Translations under genes and position numbers: made by a program
The notes under the pieces: model-generated
The model's database searches: none
Seen by the model: only the letters and a program-made list of their open reading frames with translations
Told to the model about the DNA's origin: nothing
Shown here: piece after piece, positions 8,442-15,875 of the stretch
Position numbering within the stretch: the first letter of the stretch is position 1
How the letters are laid out: each line of letters opens with the position of its first letter
Origin: Paraburkholderia unamae
Lineage (GTDB): Bacteria > Pseudomonadota > Gammaproteobacteria > Burkholderiales > Burkholderiaceae
Reading direction: 5' to 3'
Assembly: GCF_003268775.1 (NCBI RefSeq)
Contig: NZ_QLSU01000014.1
Span: 124,001-188,000, forward strand
Length of the DNA: 64,000 nt

Positions 8442-9502
8442 GGCGCGTTCTCCACCGAGGTGTTCAGTTCAGCGAAATAGGACGGATCGGGCGCGGGCAC
8501 CAGGCCCATGGCGTGCGCGAGCAGGAGCTTGCTGAAGTGCAGCACTTCGGTGCCGGTCCAGGCCTGCCGGATCGGCGTGGCGGGCGAGCGATGGACCGAC
8601 GCGCCGGCGCGGTGGCTGAACGCCAGCATGCGCAGCGCGCGCACCATGTAGTAGTACTGCACCGAAGCCGCGCTGACCGGCGCCCCGCCAACGCTGCGGT
8701 AATAGTCCAGCGCTTTCTCCAGATCCCACAGCACCTTGCCGTCGCGCACGATGGTCGGCGTGAACTCTTGCAGGAAGGCGAAGTCCGCGGCGGGGTCGCC
8801 GATATGCGCTTCCTCCCAGTCGCTCATCGCGACGATTTCGCCGTTCGCGAAGATCTCCTCGCCAAGCCCGTTGGTGCCCTTGCACAGCGTGATGCGCGAG
8901 GCGGCAGGCGCGCGCTCCTTGAGCCATTCCACCGCTTCGAGCACGATGGGTATGGGCTCGATGCGCTGCGACTCGATCAGCGCGAGGACCGAGTCGAGGT
9001 AATGATGCGCCGCGCTCGCAGTGTCGGGCGCGGTGCCGAGCACCGCGTTCAGTTCGAGGGCGCGCCAGTCCACCGCGTGGACGAGTGCCAGCTTGCGCAT
9101 GTGCTCCTGCGAAATGCGCATGCGCAGGTCGTCGTATTCGGGCGAGGGGTCCTTGAAGTGGGGAATGTCCCAGCTTCCGGCCACATGCTCGCGAACATAG
9201 AAGGGCCGGTCGGTCCATGCGGGGTCGTCTTCCCACCAGAGCACGCGCGCGACCGGCACCGCAGTGCGGCCCAGGCGCTCATAGATGAAGTGCTCCTGGT
9301 TCAGCGGCGAAAAGTCCACGCTGCCGGTGGCCGGGTCGCGGCGAAACACCAGATGCCGCGCCTCGCCCTGGCCGCCGGCGCACGTGACGAACCAGGTTTC
9401 GCGCGACGTGCCCCGGCCGAACTTCTCGACCTCGACGACCTCGCATGCCGGGCCGAGCTTGTGGCGCAAATAGGGTGTCAGGCTCGCTTTCGAGAATTCC
9501 AT
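8438..9502 (-). CDS. Phosphotransferase (APH/LvaA-like) family protein with altered catalytic loop
   Basis: A 354-residue protein with the fold features of APH-type kinases: an N-lobe with VEVEKFGRGTSRETWFV, then LVFRRDP carrying a candidate ATP-binding basic residue, and a C-lobe with MSDWEEAHIGDPAADFAFL that matches the metal-binding DWE/DP segment. The canonical catalytic loop HGDxxxxN reads KGTNGLGE (about residues 205-212), so the usual catalytic Asp and metal-binding Asn are missing. It could be a non-canonical enzyme, a pseudokinase or a binding protein. It has an AAGGAG ribosome site, lies 12 bp after the CrtC-like gene and overlaps the helical partner gene. LvaA-like 4-hydroxyacyl-CoA kinases are the closest functional analogy. 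Confidence 0.75.
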   Translation of the reverse strand: MEFSKASLTPYLRHKLGPACEVVEVEKFGRGTSRETWFVTCAGGQGEARHLVFRRDPATGSVDFSPLNQEHFIYERLGRTAVPVARVLWWEDDPAWTDRPFYVREHVAGSWDIPHFKDPSPEYDDLRMRISQEHMRKLALVHAVDWRALELNAVLGTAPDTASAAHHYLDSVLALIESQRIEPIPIVLEAVEWLKERAPAASRITLCKGTNGLGEEIFANGEIVAMSDWEEAHIGDPAADFAFLQEFTPTIVRDGKVLWDLEKALDYYRSVGGAPVSAASVQYYYMVRALRMLAFSHRAGASVHRSPATPIRQAWTGTEVLHFSKLLLAHAMGLVPAPDPSYFAELNTSVENAP

Positions 9503-9514
9503 CGCGCGCGCTCC

Positions 9515-10738
9515 TTATTCGAAACCATAGGGCGCATACCGGCCCTGAATGAAGTTTTCCACCTGACCCTGGCCGCGATGGCGCGTGCCGTTCGGCGCGA
9601 TCAACTCCGTGCGCACCAGAAACTCCAGGCCGTGGATCTTCTCGCCCGAACCGAGCCCGAACGCGGCGAGCACTTCCGCGCTGGTCGCGCCGCGGCCCGT
9701 TTTCGGTTGATAGGGCGTGTAGAGAAAGGGTTGCTCGCTGAAGTCGAAGTCGTCCCACTCCATCGCCAGCGTCTCGCTGCCGTGGTAGGTGTGCATTGTG
9801 CCGCCGTCTTTCCAGCTGCCGGGCGTATAGCCCATCGTCTGCACGACCCAGGGCGGCGCGGCCACTTCGAAGTGCTGCGTCCACGCGCGATTCTGGTCGT
9901 CGGTGAGGTGAATGGTGCCGCCCGTGAAGATGCGCGTGCCTTCCTTGAAGCGCAGCTCGTGGCGAGCCGCCTTCAGCGCCACGGTCGGGCCCTGCCAGCC
10001 GTTGAACAGGTTGCCTTCGAACGGCGCGCCGAAGACGTCGTTCATCTTGACCTGCTCGCCGTCCGGTGACTCGTGGATATGATAGAAGCCCGACCACTCG
10101 CCCGCTTCGAACAGCGTCCAGAAGCGCAGTGCGCGCGGCACGGCCGGGGCTTCGCGCGGCGGCAGCCATTCATGATGACCGCCAAGCGGCTTGCGGTCGG
10201 CATAGAGCCCCCAGGAGTGATCGCGTGCGCCGCTCCAGGTGCCGGGTGTCACGTCATAGCGCTTGCCGTCGAACTCGATCACGCCGCTCGCCACGCCGGG
10301 CTGCGAATAGCGGGTCTGGTCGGTGGTGATGCGGCCGCGCGTTTCGGCGATATGGTGGGCCTCTTCGAACGCCGGGGCCACGCCGGTCCACATGATGTCG
10401 AACGACAACGCCGAGTCGTTCGCTTCGAGGCGCAGCCGGATCGCCTTCATCGGCTCGACGAACTCGTAGCTGAGCGGGCCGATCACCGTGTCGATCTGCT
10501 GGCGCCAGCAGCGCGAAAAACGCACGGAGTGCTGGCGGCCCGCCACGTTGATGATGGCGTAGGCGCCCACCATGTCTGCGTTGGGATTGATGCGCATGCC
10601 CGTGAGCAAAAACACCTTGTGCTCGGCGCTGAACACGCCGAAATAGTAGCCGTCGTCCCAACTCAGGTCGGTGGACGGAATGTGCGCGAACGGACGTGAT
10701 GCCTGGTGAACCGGAAACTCATCGTATTTGCTTAGCAT
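9515..10738 (-). CDS. CrtC/AttH-like (DUF7064/DUF7065-type) lipocalin-fold protein
   Basis: A 407-residue soluble protein rich in beta-strands and aromatic residues. It has a central GTWSGARDHSWGLYADR stretch and repeated G-x-W/H-x-W motifs that recall the carotenoid 1,2-hydratase (CrtC)/AttH superfamily and related double-lipocalin domains. No transmembrane segment or signal peptide is visible. Members hydrate isoprenoids or bind hydrophobic ligands. Many are uncharacterised and occur in lipid-catabolism clusters. It lies between the 7-TM protein gene (75 bp upstream) and the kinase (12 bp downstream). Hydration or binding of a hydrophobic substrate is plausible. Confidence 0.6.
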   Translation of the reverse strand: MLSKYDEFPVHQASRPFAHIPSTDLSWDDGYYFGVFSAEHKVFLLTGMRINPNADMVGAYAIINVAGRQHSVRFSRCWRQQIDTVIGPLSYEFVEPMKAIRLRLEANDSALSFDIMWTGVAPAFEEAHHIAETRGRITTDQTRYSQPGVASGVIEFDGKRYDVTPGTWSGARDHSWGLYADRKPLGGHHEWLPPREAPAVPRALRFWTLFEAGEWSGFYHIHESPDGEQVKMNDVFGAPFEGNLFNGWQGPTVALKAARHELRFKEGTRIFTGGTIHLTDDQNRAWTQHFEVAAPPWVVQTMGYTPGSWKDGGTMHTYHGSETLAMEWDDFDFSEQPFLYTPYQPKTGRGATSAEVLAAFGLGSGEKIHGLEFLVRTELIAPNGTRHRGQGQVENFIQGRYAPYGFE

Positions 10739-10813
10739 GGCTAAATGGTCGATATCGAGTTGAGAAACGGTGTGCGCGGCTCAGGGGCCGCTCAGGTGTG
10801 GCTCAGATGCGCC

Positions 10814-11623
10814 TCAAGCGCCAGCCTGTTGCAGTAGCGCTTGCGAGCTTTCCTGCTTCTGCCTTGCGACGAGCGGAATGGCGAGCCACGCGATAAAGAG
10901 CGCAAAGAGAATGGTGAGCGTGGCGGCGAACACCTTGACGCCGTGGCCATAGGGGCTGTTCAGCGCGAACCACACCGGCCAGCAGGCGCCGGCCGCGCCC
11001 GCGATGGCGCCGATCGGGGCGAGCGCCACGATCATGATTCGGCTCCAGCCCGGCAACAGCGCTTCATAGCGCGCGATGAGCGCAGTGGGCGTGATCAGCA
11101 TGGCCATGCTGGCGAACGACCAGTAGACCGGTTGCAGGCCGAACGGTTGGTACGGTTGATCGCCGAAATACGACCACAGGCCGACGCGGATCAGCGGTAC
11201 CTCGTAGATCCACGCGCTGGCGGTCACGCCAAAGAGCATGAGCCAGATCGTGCGCGCCGTGTAGCGCCGCTCGCGGAATGCGGGCACGAGCGACAGATAC
11301 GCAAGGCCGAAGTAAAACGTATAGGAAATCGCGGCGTGCCACGGCACCCTCTGGCCGAGGCTTTCATACGCGAGCTGCTGGCCGTTTTGCGCGTGCGTGG
11401 CGTCGAGCAGGCGCGTGAGCAGCGGTTCCAGAAAGCACGTGACGGTGCCGCCCAGACAATAGAGCAGCGGGTTGGGAGAGCGTTCGGCGATGCAGCGATA
11501 CATGGCCAGCAGGTAAGTCAGCACGGCCAGTGCGGAAAAGAGATAGAGCGCCCACATTTGCGCGTCCTGCGGCATGTCGAAGAGCGGCACGCGCATATAG
11601 TCGGGCATCGTTTGATACACCAT
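10814..11623 (-). CDS. Seven-helix integral membrane protein, unknown function
   Basis: A 269-residue protein with about seven hydrophobic spans, starting at residues 20-45 (WALYLFSALAVLTYLLAMY) and ending near residue 250 with a short polar tail. The start ATG at 11623 is supported by GAGGAGA. A longer upstream frame would run through the promoter and is rejected. I do not recognise the family. As first gene of a unit with the CrtC-like protein, kinase and helical partner, it may transport or bind the hydrophobic substrate. A conserved CWPVW stretch lies near the sixth helix. It is divergent from no gene. The kinase at 11846 ends upstream in the same direction. Confidence 0.7.
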   Translation of the reverse strand: MVYQTMPDYMRVPLFDMPQDAQMWALYLFSALAVLTYLLAMYRCIAERSPNPLLYCLGGTVTCFLEPLLTRLLDATHAQNGQQLAYESLGQRVPWHAAISYTFYFGLAYLSLVPAFRERRYTARTIWLMLFGVTASAWIYEVPLIRVGLWSYFGDQPYQPFGLQPVYWSFASMAMLITPTALIARYEALLPGWSRIMIVALAPIGAIAGAAGACWPVWFALNSPYGHGVKVFAATLTILFALFIAWLAIPLVARQKQESSQALLQQAGA

Positions 11624-11637
11624 GATTTGTCTCCTCA

Positions 11638-11647
11638 CATACGATAG
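11638..11647 (-). promoter_or_regulatory. Operator half-site next to ribosome site
   Basis: CATACGATAG (reverse complement CTATCGTATG) directly abuts the GAGGAGA box of the 7-TM gene. It matches one arm of the recurring island palindrome. It may be chance, but it lies in the 5' leader of a unit that also has the 36-bp palindrome upstream. Confidence 0.35.
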
Positions 11648-11725
11648 TCGCCTGGATGTGACGCATATTCGACTCCATCGAAAAAGTGGAAAAGATGGAG
11701 GAGGCAACGATCGGGTTGGCTTGTT

Positions 11726-11761
11726 TTGACTACATAGTACGCATACGTACAATATAGTCAA
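11726..11761 (-). promoter_or_regulatory. 36-bp imperfect palindrome containing a promoter for the 7-TM unit
   Basis: The segment is an inverted repeat centred at 11743/11744 with outer arms TTGACTA/TAGTCAA and inner arms GTACG/CGTAC. Only four base pairs mismatch. Read leftwards it offers TTGACT at 11761-11756 and TACTAT at 11739-11734 with a 16-bp spacer, which is a credible sigma-70 promoter about 105 bp before the start at 11623. Read rightwards it offers TTGACT and TACAAT with the same spacing. The inner arm contains the island motif ACGTATG/CGTAC. Repressor binding here would block the promoter. Confidence 0.65.
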
Positions 11762-11845
11762 GCGACAATGGCGGGGATGACGACGAAGAAAGCGAGGAGC
11801 GGGCTCGCCGGTGTATCTGCGGCGAGCCTCGCATGGGCGGCGGGA

Positions 11846-13003
11846 TTATGTGGCCAGTGCGTCGAGCGTGCCCACGTCGTCCATTGCCGTGGCAATGCGG
11901 CGGATGAATTCGAGCGTGATATCGCGCGGCTGCATGTCGGGCAGGCCGGGCGGCGGCGTCAGCGTGACGGTCCACCAGGTCAGCGCCGTGACCAGTTGCT
12001 GCCGGTAGGCGTTCCAGCCCTCGTCGAAGGACACTTCGGGTCCGCCCGCGTCGCGCAGCGCGTCGAGATAGCACTGGATCAATTCGCGCTCCCAGGCCCT
12101 GCGGTCTTCGACGGTGAGCGCCGTGGCCAGGGTGTACGCGAGGTCGCGCCCCCAATGGCCGCGCGAGGCGCACTGCCAGTCGCTCAGGCCCATTTCGCCG
12201 CTTCCCGCGACATACCAGTTCTTCAGGTGCACGTCGCCATGCGAGAGGAAGTGGGGCGCGGCGGCGTGCAGGTCCATGCTGCGCAGCGTCGCGGGCCAGA
12301 TTTCCTCGTAGCGGCGATAGAGGCGGGCGGGAATGACTGCTTCGGCGGCAAGGAAGCCCTGGCTCGAACCCGCCTTCAGGCCGAATGCGCCGCACTTTTC
12401 GAAGTAGGCGGGCCACGTGGGCAACTGTTCCAGCGCGGCGCGTATTGCCGGATGCGCGTAGGTGGTCCCGTGCATCTTGCCGAGCAGGCGCATCTGGCTG
12501 CGGGCGCGCTCGATCGTCATCACCGTCTTGTGATTGCAGAACTCGGTCACGCTGCCCGATAGATCCTCCAGCATGATGATCGAGTTGAAGCTGACCGGAT
12601 CGAAGCGCGCGTGGAATCCGCGCGGCACCTCCACGTCGAGATGCGGGCGAATGGCGTTGTAGAAGTGGACTTCCGTGAAGGCGCCACCCGAAACGCCCAG
12701 CACGATGCGATTGGCCAGTTCATGGCTCGCTTTGCAGAACAGCGCCTGCGGCAGGCCCGCTTCGCGCCCCGCGCGGTTGTACTCGACTTCGATGCGGCGG
12801 CGGTTCGACGACCCGCTGTCGGCCGGTCCCAGTGTGTGGCCGGTCACCGCGGCGCCCGGCACGCCCCGGCATAGCACGGCGCTCAGCCAGCGGTCGGTGA
12901 TCGAGTCGAATGAAACGGGAAGGTCGTCGGCCGTCGTTGCCTCGGGCTGGCGTTGATGATCGCGCTCATACGCTGTCTGTATTTCCGAAATCAAATCGTT
13001 CAT
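11846..13003 (-). CDS. CHK/ecdysteroid-kinase-like phosphotransferase
   Basis: A 385-residue kinase-fold protein. The catalytic loop is canonical: SHGDVHLKNWYV near residue 253, with Asp as base and Asn as metal ligand, then LSDWQ near residue 266. An N-lobe stretch SFNSIIMLEDLSG resembles the hinge region of CHK kinases (PF02958), which phosphorylate hydroxyls on steroids and other small lipophiles in animals. The ATG at 13003 is preceded by AGGAGAGAGGG. It is divergent from the P450 unit, and the best copy of the island palindrome lies between them. I infer ATP-dependent phosphorylation of a hydroxylated pathway intermediate. Antibiotic resistance is less likely in this context. Confidence 0.8.
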   Translation of the reverse strand: MNDLISEIQTAYERDHQRQPEATTADDLPVSFDSITDRWLSAVLCRGVPGAAVTGHTLGPADSGSSNRRRIEVEYNRAGREAGLPQALFCKASHELANRIVLGVSGGAFTEVHFYNAIRPHLDVEVPRGFHARFDPVSFNSIIMLEDLSGSVTEFCNHKTVMTIERARSQMRLLGKMHGTTYAHPAIRAALEQLPTWPAYFEKCGAFGLKAGSSQGFLAAEAVIPARLYRRYEEIWPATLRSMDLHAAAPHFLSHGDVHLKNWYVAGSGEMGLSDWQCASRGHWGRDLAYTLATALTVEDRRAWERELIQCYLDALRDAGGPEVSFDEGWNAYRQQLVTALTWWTVTLTPPPGLPDMQPRDITLEFIRRIATAMDDVGTLDALAT

Positions 13004-13105
13004 GTCGTTTGTCCCTCTCTCCTGTCTCTGCCAAATGCCTCCGGATTCCCTGACGCTCTTGCCGCGCATTTTGCGCGACACACAAGGAATGCTACACCTC
13101 TCATA

Positions 13106-13123
13106 ACGTATGCTACCATACGT
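13106..13123. promoter_or_regulatory. Perfect island operator palindrome
   Basis: ACGTATG at 13106-13112 and CATACGT at 13117-13123 are exact inverted repeats around CTAC. This is the most symmetrical copy of the motif found in other promoters of the island. It lies in the 296-bp region between the leftward kinase (13003) and the rightward P450 (13300) and could control both. The size suits a TetR-like dimer. Confidence 0.7.
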
Positions 13124-13299
13124 AAATTGAATCGATGGTCTGTATCGGCCTACATCTGTCGCGCAACGTGAGGCCAGAACGAGTGAATCGCGTTTTTATA
13201 CTAGAAAAACGTATCCATCGATATCAAGACATTCACTGACGTAGTGGTGAACCCTGGGTGCAAACGAACCCAACAAGGAAACGAGGAGGACGACAGATC

Positions 13300-14490
13300 A
13301 TGCAAGCGACCGTGCCGGACCATGTGCCCGCCGAACTGGTAAAGGATTTCAACTACGCGGACATGCGTGGCGAAACCGATGTCTATGAACATTTCCGCAA
13401 GCTGCACGACGGGCCGGACATTTTCTGGTCGCCGCATCATGGCGGGCACTGGGTGGTGACGCGCCACGAGGATATCGCCCACGTGCTGACGAACAAGACG
13501 GACTTCTCGAACCGCTTCCAGTCGTTGCCGAAGAATCCCATCGCCTTGCCGCTGCTGGAGTACGACGATCCGCTGCACATGGACTTCCGCAAGGTGCTGG
13601 CGCCATTTTTCACGCCCAAATCGATCGGTGCGCTCGAGCACGTCTCGCGGGAGTTGACCAATCGCTTGATCGACGACTTCCACGCGAAAGGCCATTGCGA
13701 ATTCGTCAAGGAATTCTCGCAGCGCATGCCCATCATGATTCTCATGAGCCTGCTGGCGCTGCCCGAAGAAGACACGCCGTATCTTCTGAAGATTTCCGAG
13801 GAGATCGTTCGCTCCGCCGATCCGCAACTGCAAGAAGCCGCATTTGCGCGCGTCGCCGGTTATATCGCCGAAAAGGTGTTGCCCGCGCGGCGCGCGAATC
13901 CGGGCACCGACATTTTCAGTTCGATGCTCCAGGCAAAAGTGGATGGCGGCCGGGCGATGAGCGACGAAGAGATCATCGGTTTCGGCACGCTGCTGATCGC
14001 GGCCGGGCTCGACACGGTCGCCTCGATGCTCGGGTTCATTACGCTCTTTCTCGCGCAGAACCCGGCGCAGCGGCAACAACTGATCGACGATCCCGGCTTG
14101 ATCAACGAGGCGCTGGAAGAATTGATGCGGCGCTTTCAGATTGCCAACGTGGCGCGCATGGTGATTCGCGACATGGAATACAAGGGCGTGCAGTTCAAGG
14201 CGGGCGATTGCATCCTGACGCCGACTTCCGCCGCGGGTATCGACGCGCGTCGCTATCCCGATCCGTTCTCGGTCGACTTCAAGCGTGCGGACAAGAAAAG
14301 CATCGTGTTCGGCTTCGGCGCACACCAGTGCATCGGCGCATTTCTCGCGCGCACGGAATTGCGGGTGTTTTTGCGCGAGTGGCTGCTGCGCATTCCGCAC
14401 TTCGAACTGAAACCGGGCGAGACCGCCGTTGCCGTGCCGGGCAAGGCGAACGGCATGCGCTATTTGCCGCTGGTCTGGGATCGGGCATGA
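13300..14490 (+). CDS. Cytochrome P450
   Basis: A 396-residue soluble bacterial P450. The I-helix oxygen-activation motif AAGLDTVAS lies near residue 234, the K-helix EELMRR (ExxR) near 272, and the heme-cysteine loop FGFGAHQCIGAFLAR near 344. All key residues are present. The ATG at 13300 has an AGGAGGA box. It is followed by rubredoxin and a ferredoxin-ferredoxin reductase fusion, which probably deliver its electrons. It likely hydroxylates the island substrate, creating the hydroxyl that the neighbouring kinases could phosphorylate. The subfamily cannot be assigned from sequence alone. Confidence 0.95.
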   Translation: MQATVPDHVPAELVKDFNYADMRGETDVYEHFRKLHDGPDIFWSPHHGGHWVVTRHEDIAHVLTNKTDFSNRFQSLPKNPIALPLLEYDDPLHMDFRKVLAPFFTPKSIGALEHVSRELTNRLIDDFHAKGHCEFVKEFSQRMPIMILMSLLALPEEDTPYLLKISEEIVRSADPQLQEAAFARVAGYIAEKVLPARRANPGTDIFSSMLQAKVDGGRAMSDEEIIGFGTLLIAAGLDTVASMLGFITLFLAQNPAQRQQLIDDPGLINEALEELMRRFQIANVARMVIRDMEYKGVQFKAGDCILTPTSAAGIDARRYPDPFSVDFKRADKKSIVFGFGAHQCIGAFLARTELRVFLREWLLRIPHFELKPGETAVAVPGKANGMRYLPLVWDRA

Positions 14491-14536
14491 GCGACCACGC
14501 CACGGTAGCAACGAGAGGGACGGGGGCAATGGCCGA

Positions 14537-14701
14537 ATGAAAACGTATATCTGCCTTTTTTGCGGCTTCGTCTACGACGAGGCGGCCGGCATGCCGGAAC
14601 ACGGCATTGCCGCCGGCACGCGCTGGGAGGACGTGCCGGAAGCATGGGAATGCCCCGATTGCGGCAATCCGAAGTCGGCCTTCGTCATGGAAGAACTGTG
14701 A
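14537..14701 (+). CDS. Rubredoxin
   Basis: A 54-residue rubredoxin with both iron-binding cysteine pairs, CLFCG (residues 6-10) and CPDCG near residue 39, and the usual aromatic core YICLF, YDEAAG and WECPDC. It is a one-electron carrier. Position between the P450 (46 bp) and the reductase (14 bp) suggests it passes electrons from the reductase to the P450. Rubredoxin as a P450 partner is unusual. The more common users are alkane hydroxylases of the AlkB type, which are absent here. Confidence 0.95.
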   Translation: MKTYICLFCGFVYDEAAGMPEHGIAAGTRWEDVPEAWECPDCGNPKSAFVMEEL

Positions 14702-14715
14702 GCGGGAGATTGCCT

Positions 14716-15873
14716 GTGAGCACGCACGACGATGTGATCGTCCAGCACCTGATCGACCCGGAACTGTGCATTCGCTGCAATACCTGCGAGGAGACCTGTC
14801 CTTCCAATGCGATCAGCAATGATTTGCGCAACTACGTCGTGGACGTGGATATCTGCAACGGCTGCCAGGCCTGCGTGAGTCCCTGCCCGACGGGCGCCAT
14901 CAATAGCTGGCGGCCGGTGCTCAGGCAATCCGCCTACACGCGCGAACAGCAGTTCGCGTGGTCGGCGTTGCCCGAAGCGCCGAGCGACCCGGCGCTGGAC
15001 GCTGTGCCGCCGGGGCGAGGCAGAGGGGACGGCAGCGTCGTGGTCGAAAACCGCTTTACGCCTGCACGTCCCGCGCTCGCGCGCGTCGTGGAGAATCGCT
15101 GCGTTACGCCGCGCGCCGACGCGGCGGTTCATCACATCGTGCTCGATGTGTCGAACGACGATTTTCCGTTTCTGGAGGGGCAATCCGTGGGCGTGCTCGC
15201 GCGCGGCGTTGACGCGCAAGGCGCACGGCACGCCATGCGGCTCTATTCGGTAGCGTGCTCGCGCGACGGCGAGGAGGGCGTGGCGGGGCGGCTGGCGCTA
15301 ACCGTCAAGCGCGTGATCGAAAATCGCGGGGGCGAGGAGGCCCGCGGAATCTGCTCGAATTATCTCTGCGATCTGACGCCGGGCGACGCCGTGGAACTTG
15401 CCGGGCCCTATGGCGCGGACTTTTTGATGCCTGACGACACGACAGCGCCGCTCATCATGATCTGCACGGGCACGGGCGTCGCACCGATGCGGGCCATGCT
15501 CGACAGAAGCCGGGCCTTGCCCGCGCCGCTCGCGCCGAAACGGCTGTTCTATGGCGGCCGCACGCCACAGGAGATGGCGTACTTCGACGAGTTGCAGACG
15601 GTGCACGGCGCAACGTGCGACATCGGGTTCGCGCTGTCCCGGCAAGCCGGGGAGTCAAAGCGCTATGTGCAGGACCTGCTGCGCGAGCGCCATGACGTTC
15701 TCGCGCAACTGCTCGCACGCGAGAACACGCACGTCTATCTGTGCGGTTTGCGCGGCATGGAGGCGGGCGTGTTCGAAGCGCTCGCGCAGGTATGCGAGCG
15801 GCACGGCCTGAACTGGCAGGCGCTGGAAGCGGCGATGACGCAGCAGCGCCGCCTCCATGTCGAGACCTATTGA
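14716..15873 (+). CDS. 2x[4Fe-4S] ferredoxin-NADP reductase fusion (BoxA-like)
   Basis: A 385-residue electron-transfer protein starting at GTG 14716 after GCGGGAGA. The N-terminus has two [4Fe-4S] motifs, CIRCNTCEETCP and CNGCQACVSPCP (residues 18-60). A linker leads to a ferredoxin-NADP reductase module with MRLYSVA (FAD binding) and GTGVAPMRAML (nucleotide binding), ending in YLCGLRGMEAGV. The architecture matches BoxA, the reductase of benzoyl-CoA epoxidase, but no BoxB is in the window. It is probably the reductase for the P450/rubredoxin pair and perhaps for the Rieske oxygenase. Its stop lies 2 bp from the end of the convergent kinase. Confidence 0.88.
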   Translation: MSTHDDVIVQHLIDPELCIRCNTCEETCPSNAISNDLRNYVVDVDICNGCQACVSPCPTGAINSWRPVLRQSAYTREQQFAWSALPEAPSDPALDAVPPGRGRGDGSVVVENRFTPARPALARVVENRCVTPRADAAVHHIVLDVSNDDFPFLEGQSVGVLARGVDAQGARHAMRLYSVACSRDGEEGVAGRLALTVKRVIENRGGEEARGICSNYLCDLTPGDAVELAGPYGADFLMPDDTTAPLIMICTGTGVAPMRAMLDRSRALPAPLAPKRLFYGGRTPQEMAYFDELQTVHGATCDIGFALSRQAGESKRYVQDLLRERHDVLAQLLARENTHVYLCGLRGMEAGVFEALAQVCERHGLNWQALEAAMTQQRRLHVETY

Positions 15874-15875
15874 GC

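Noticed and set aside
8438..9502. Aminoglycoside resistance gene
   Set aside because: Catalytic loop is changed and the context is catabolic; APH-fold membership does not mean antibiotic resistance.
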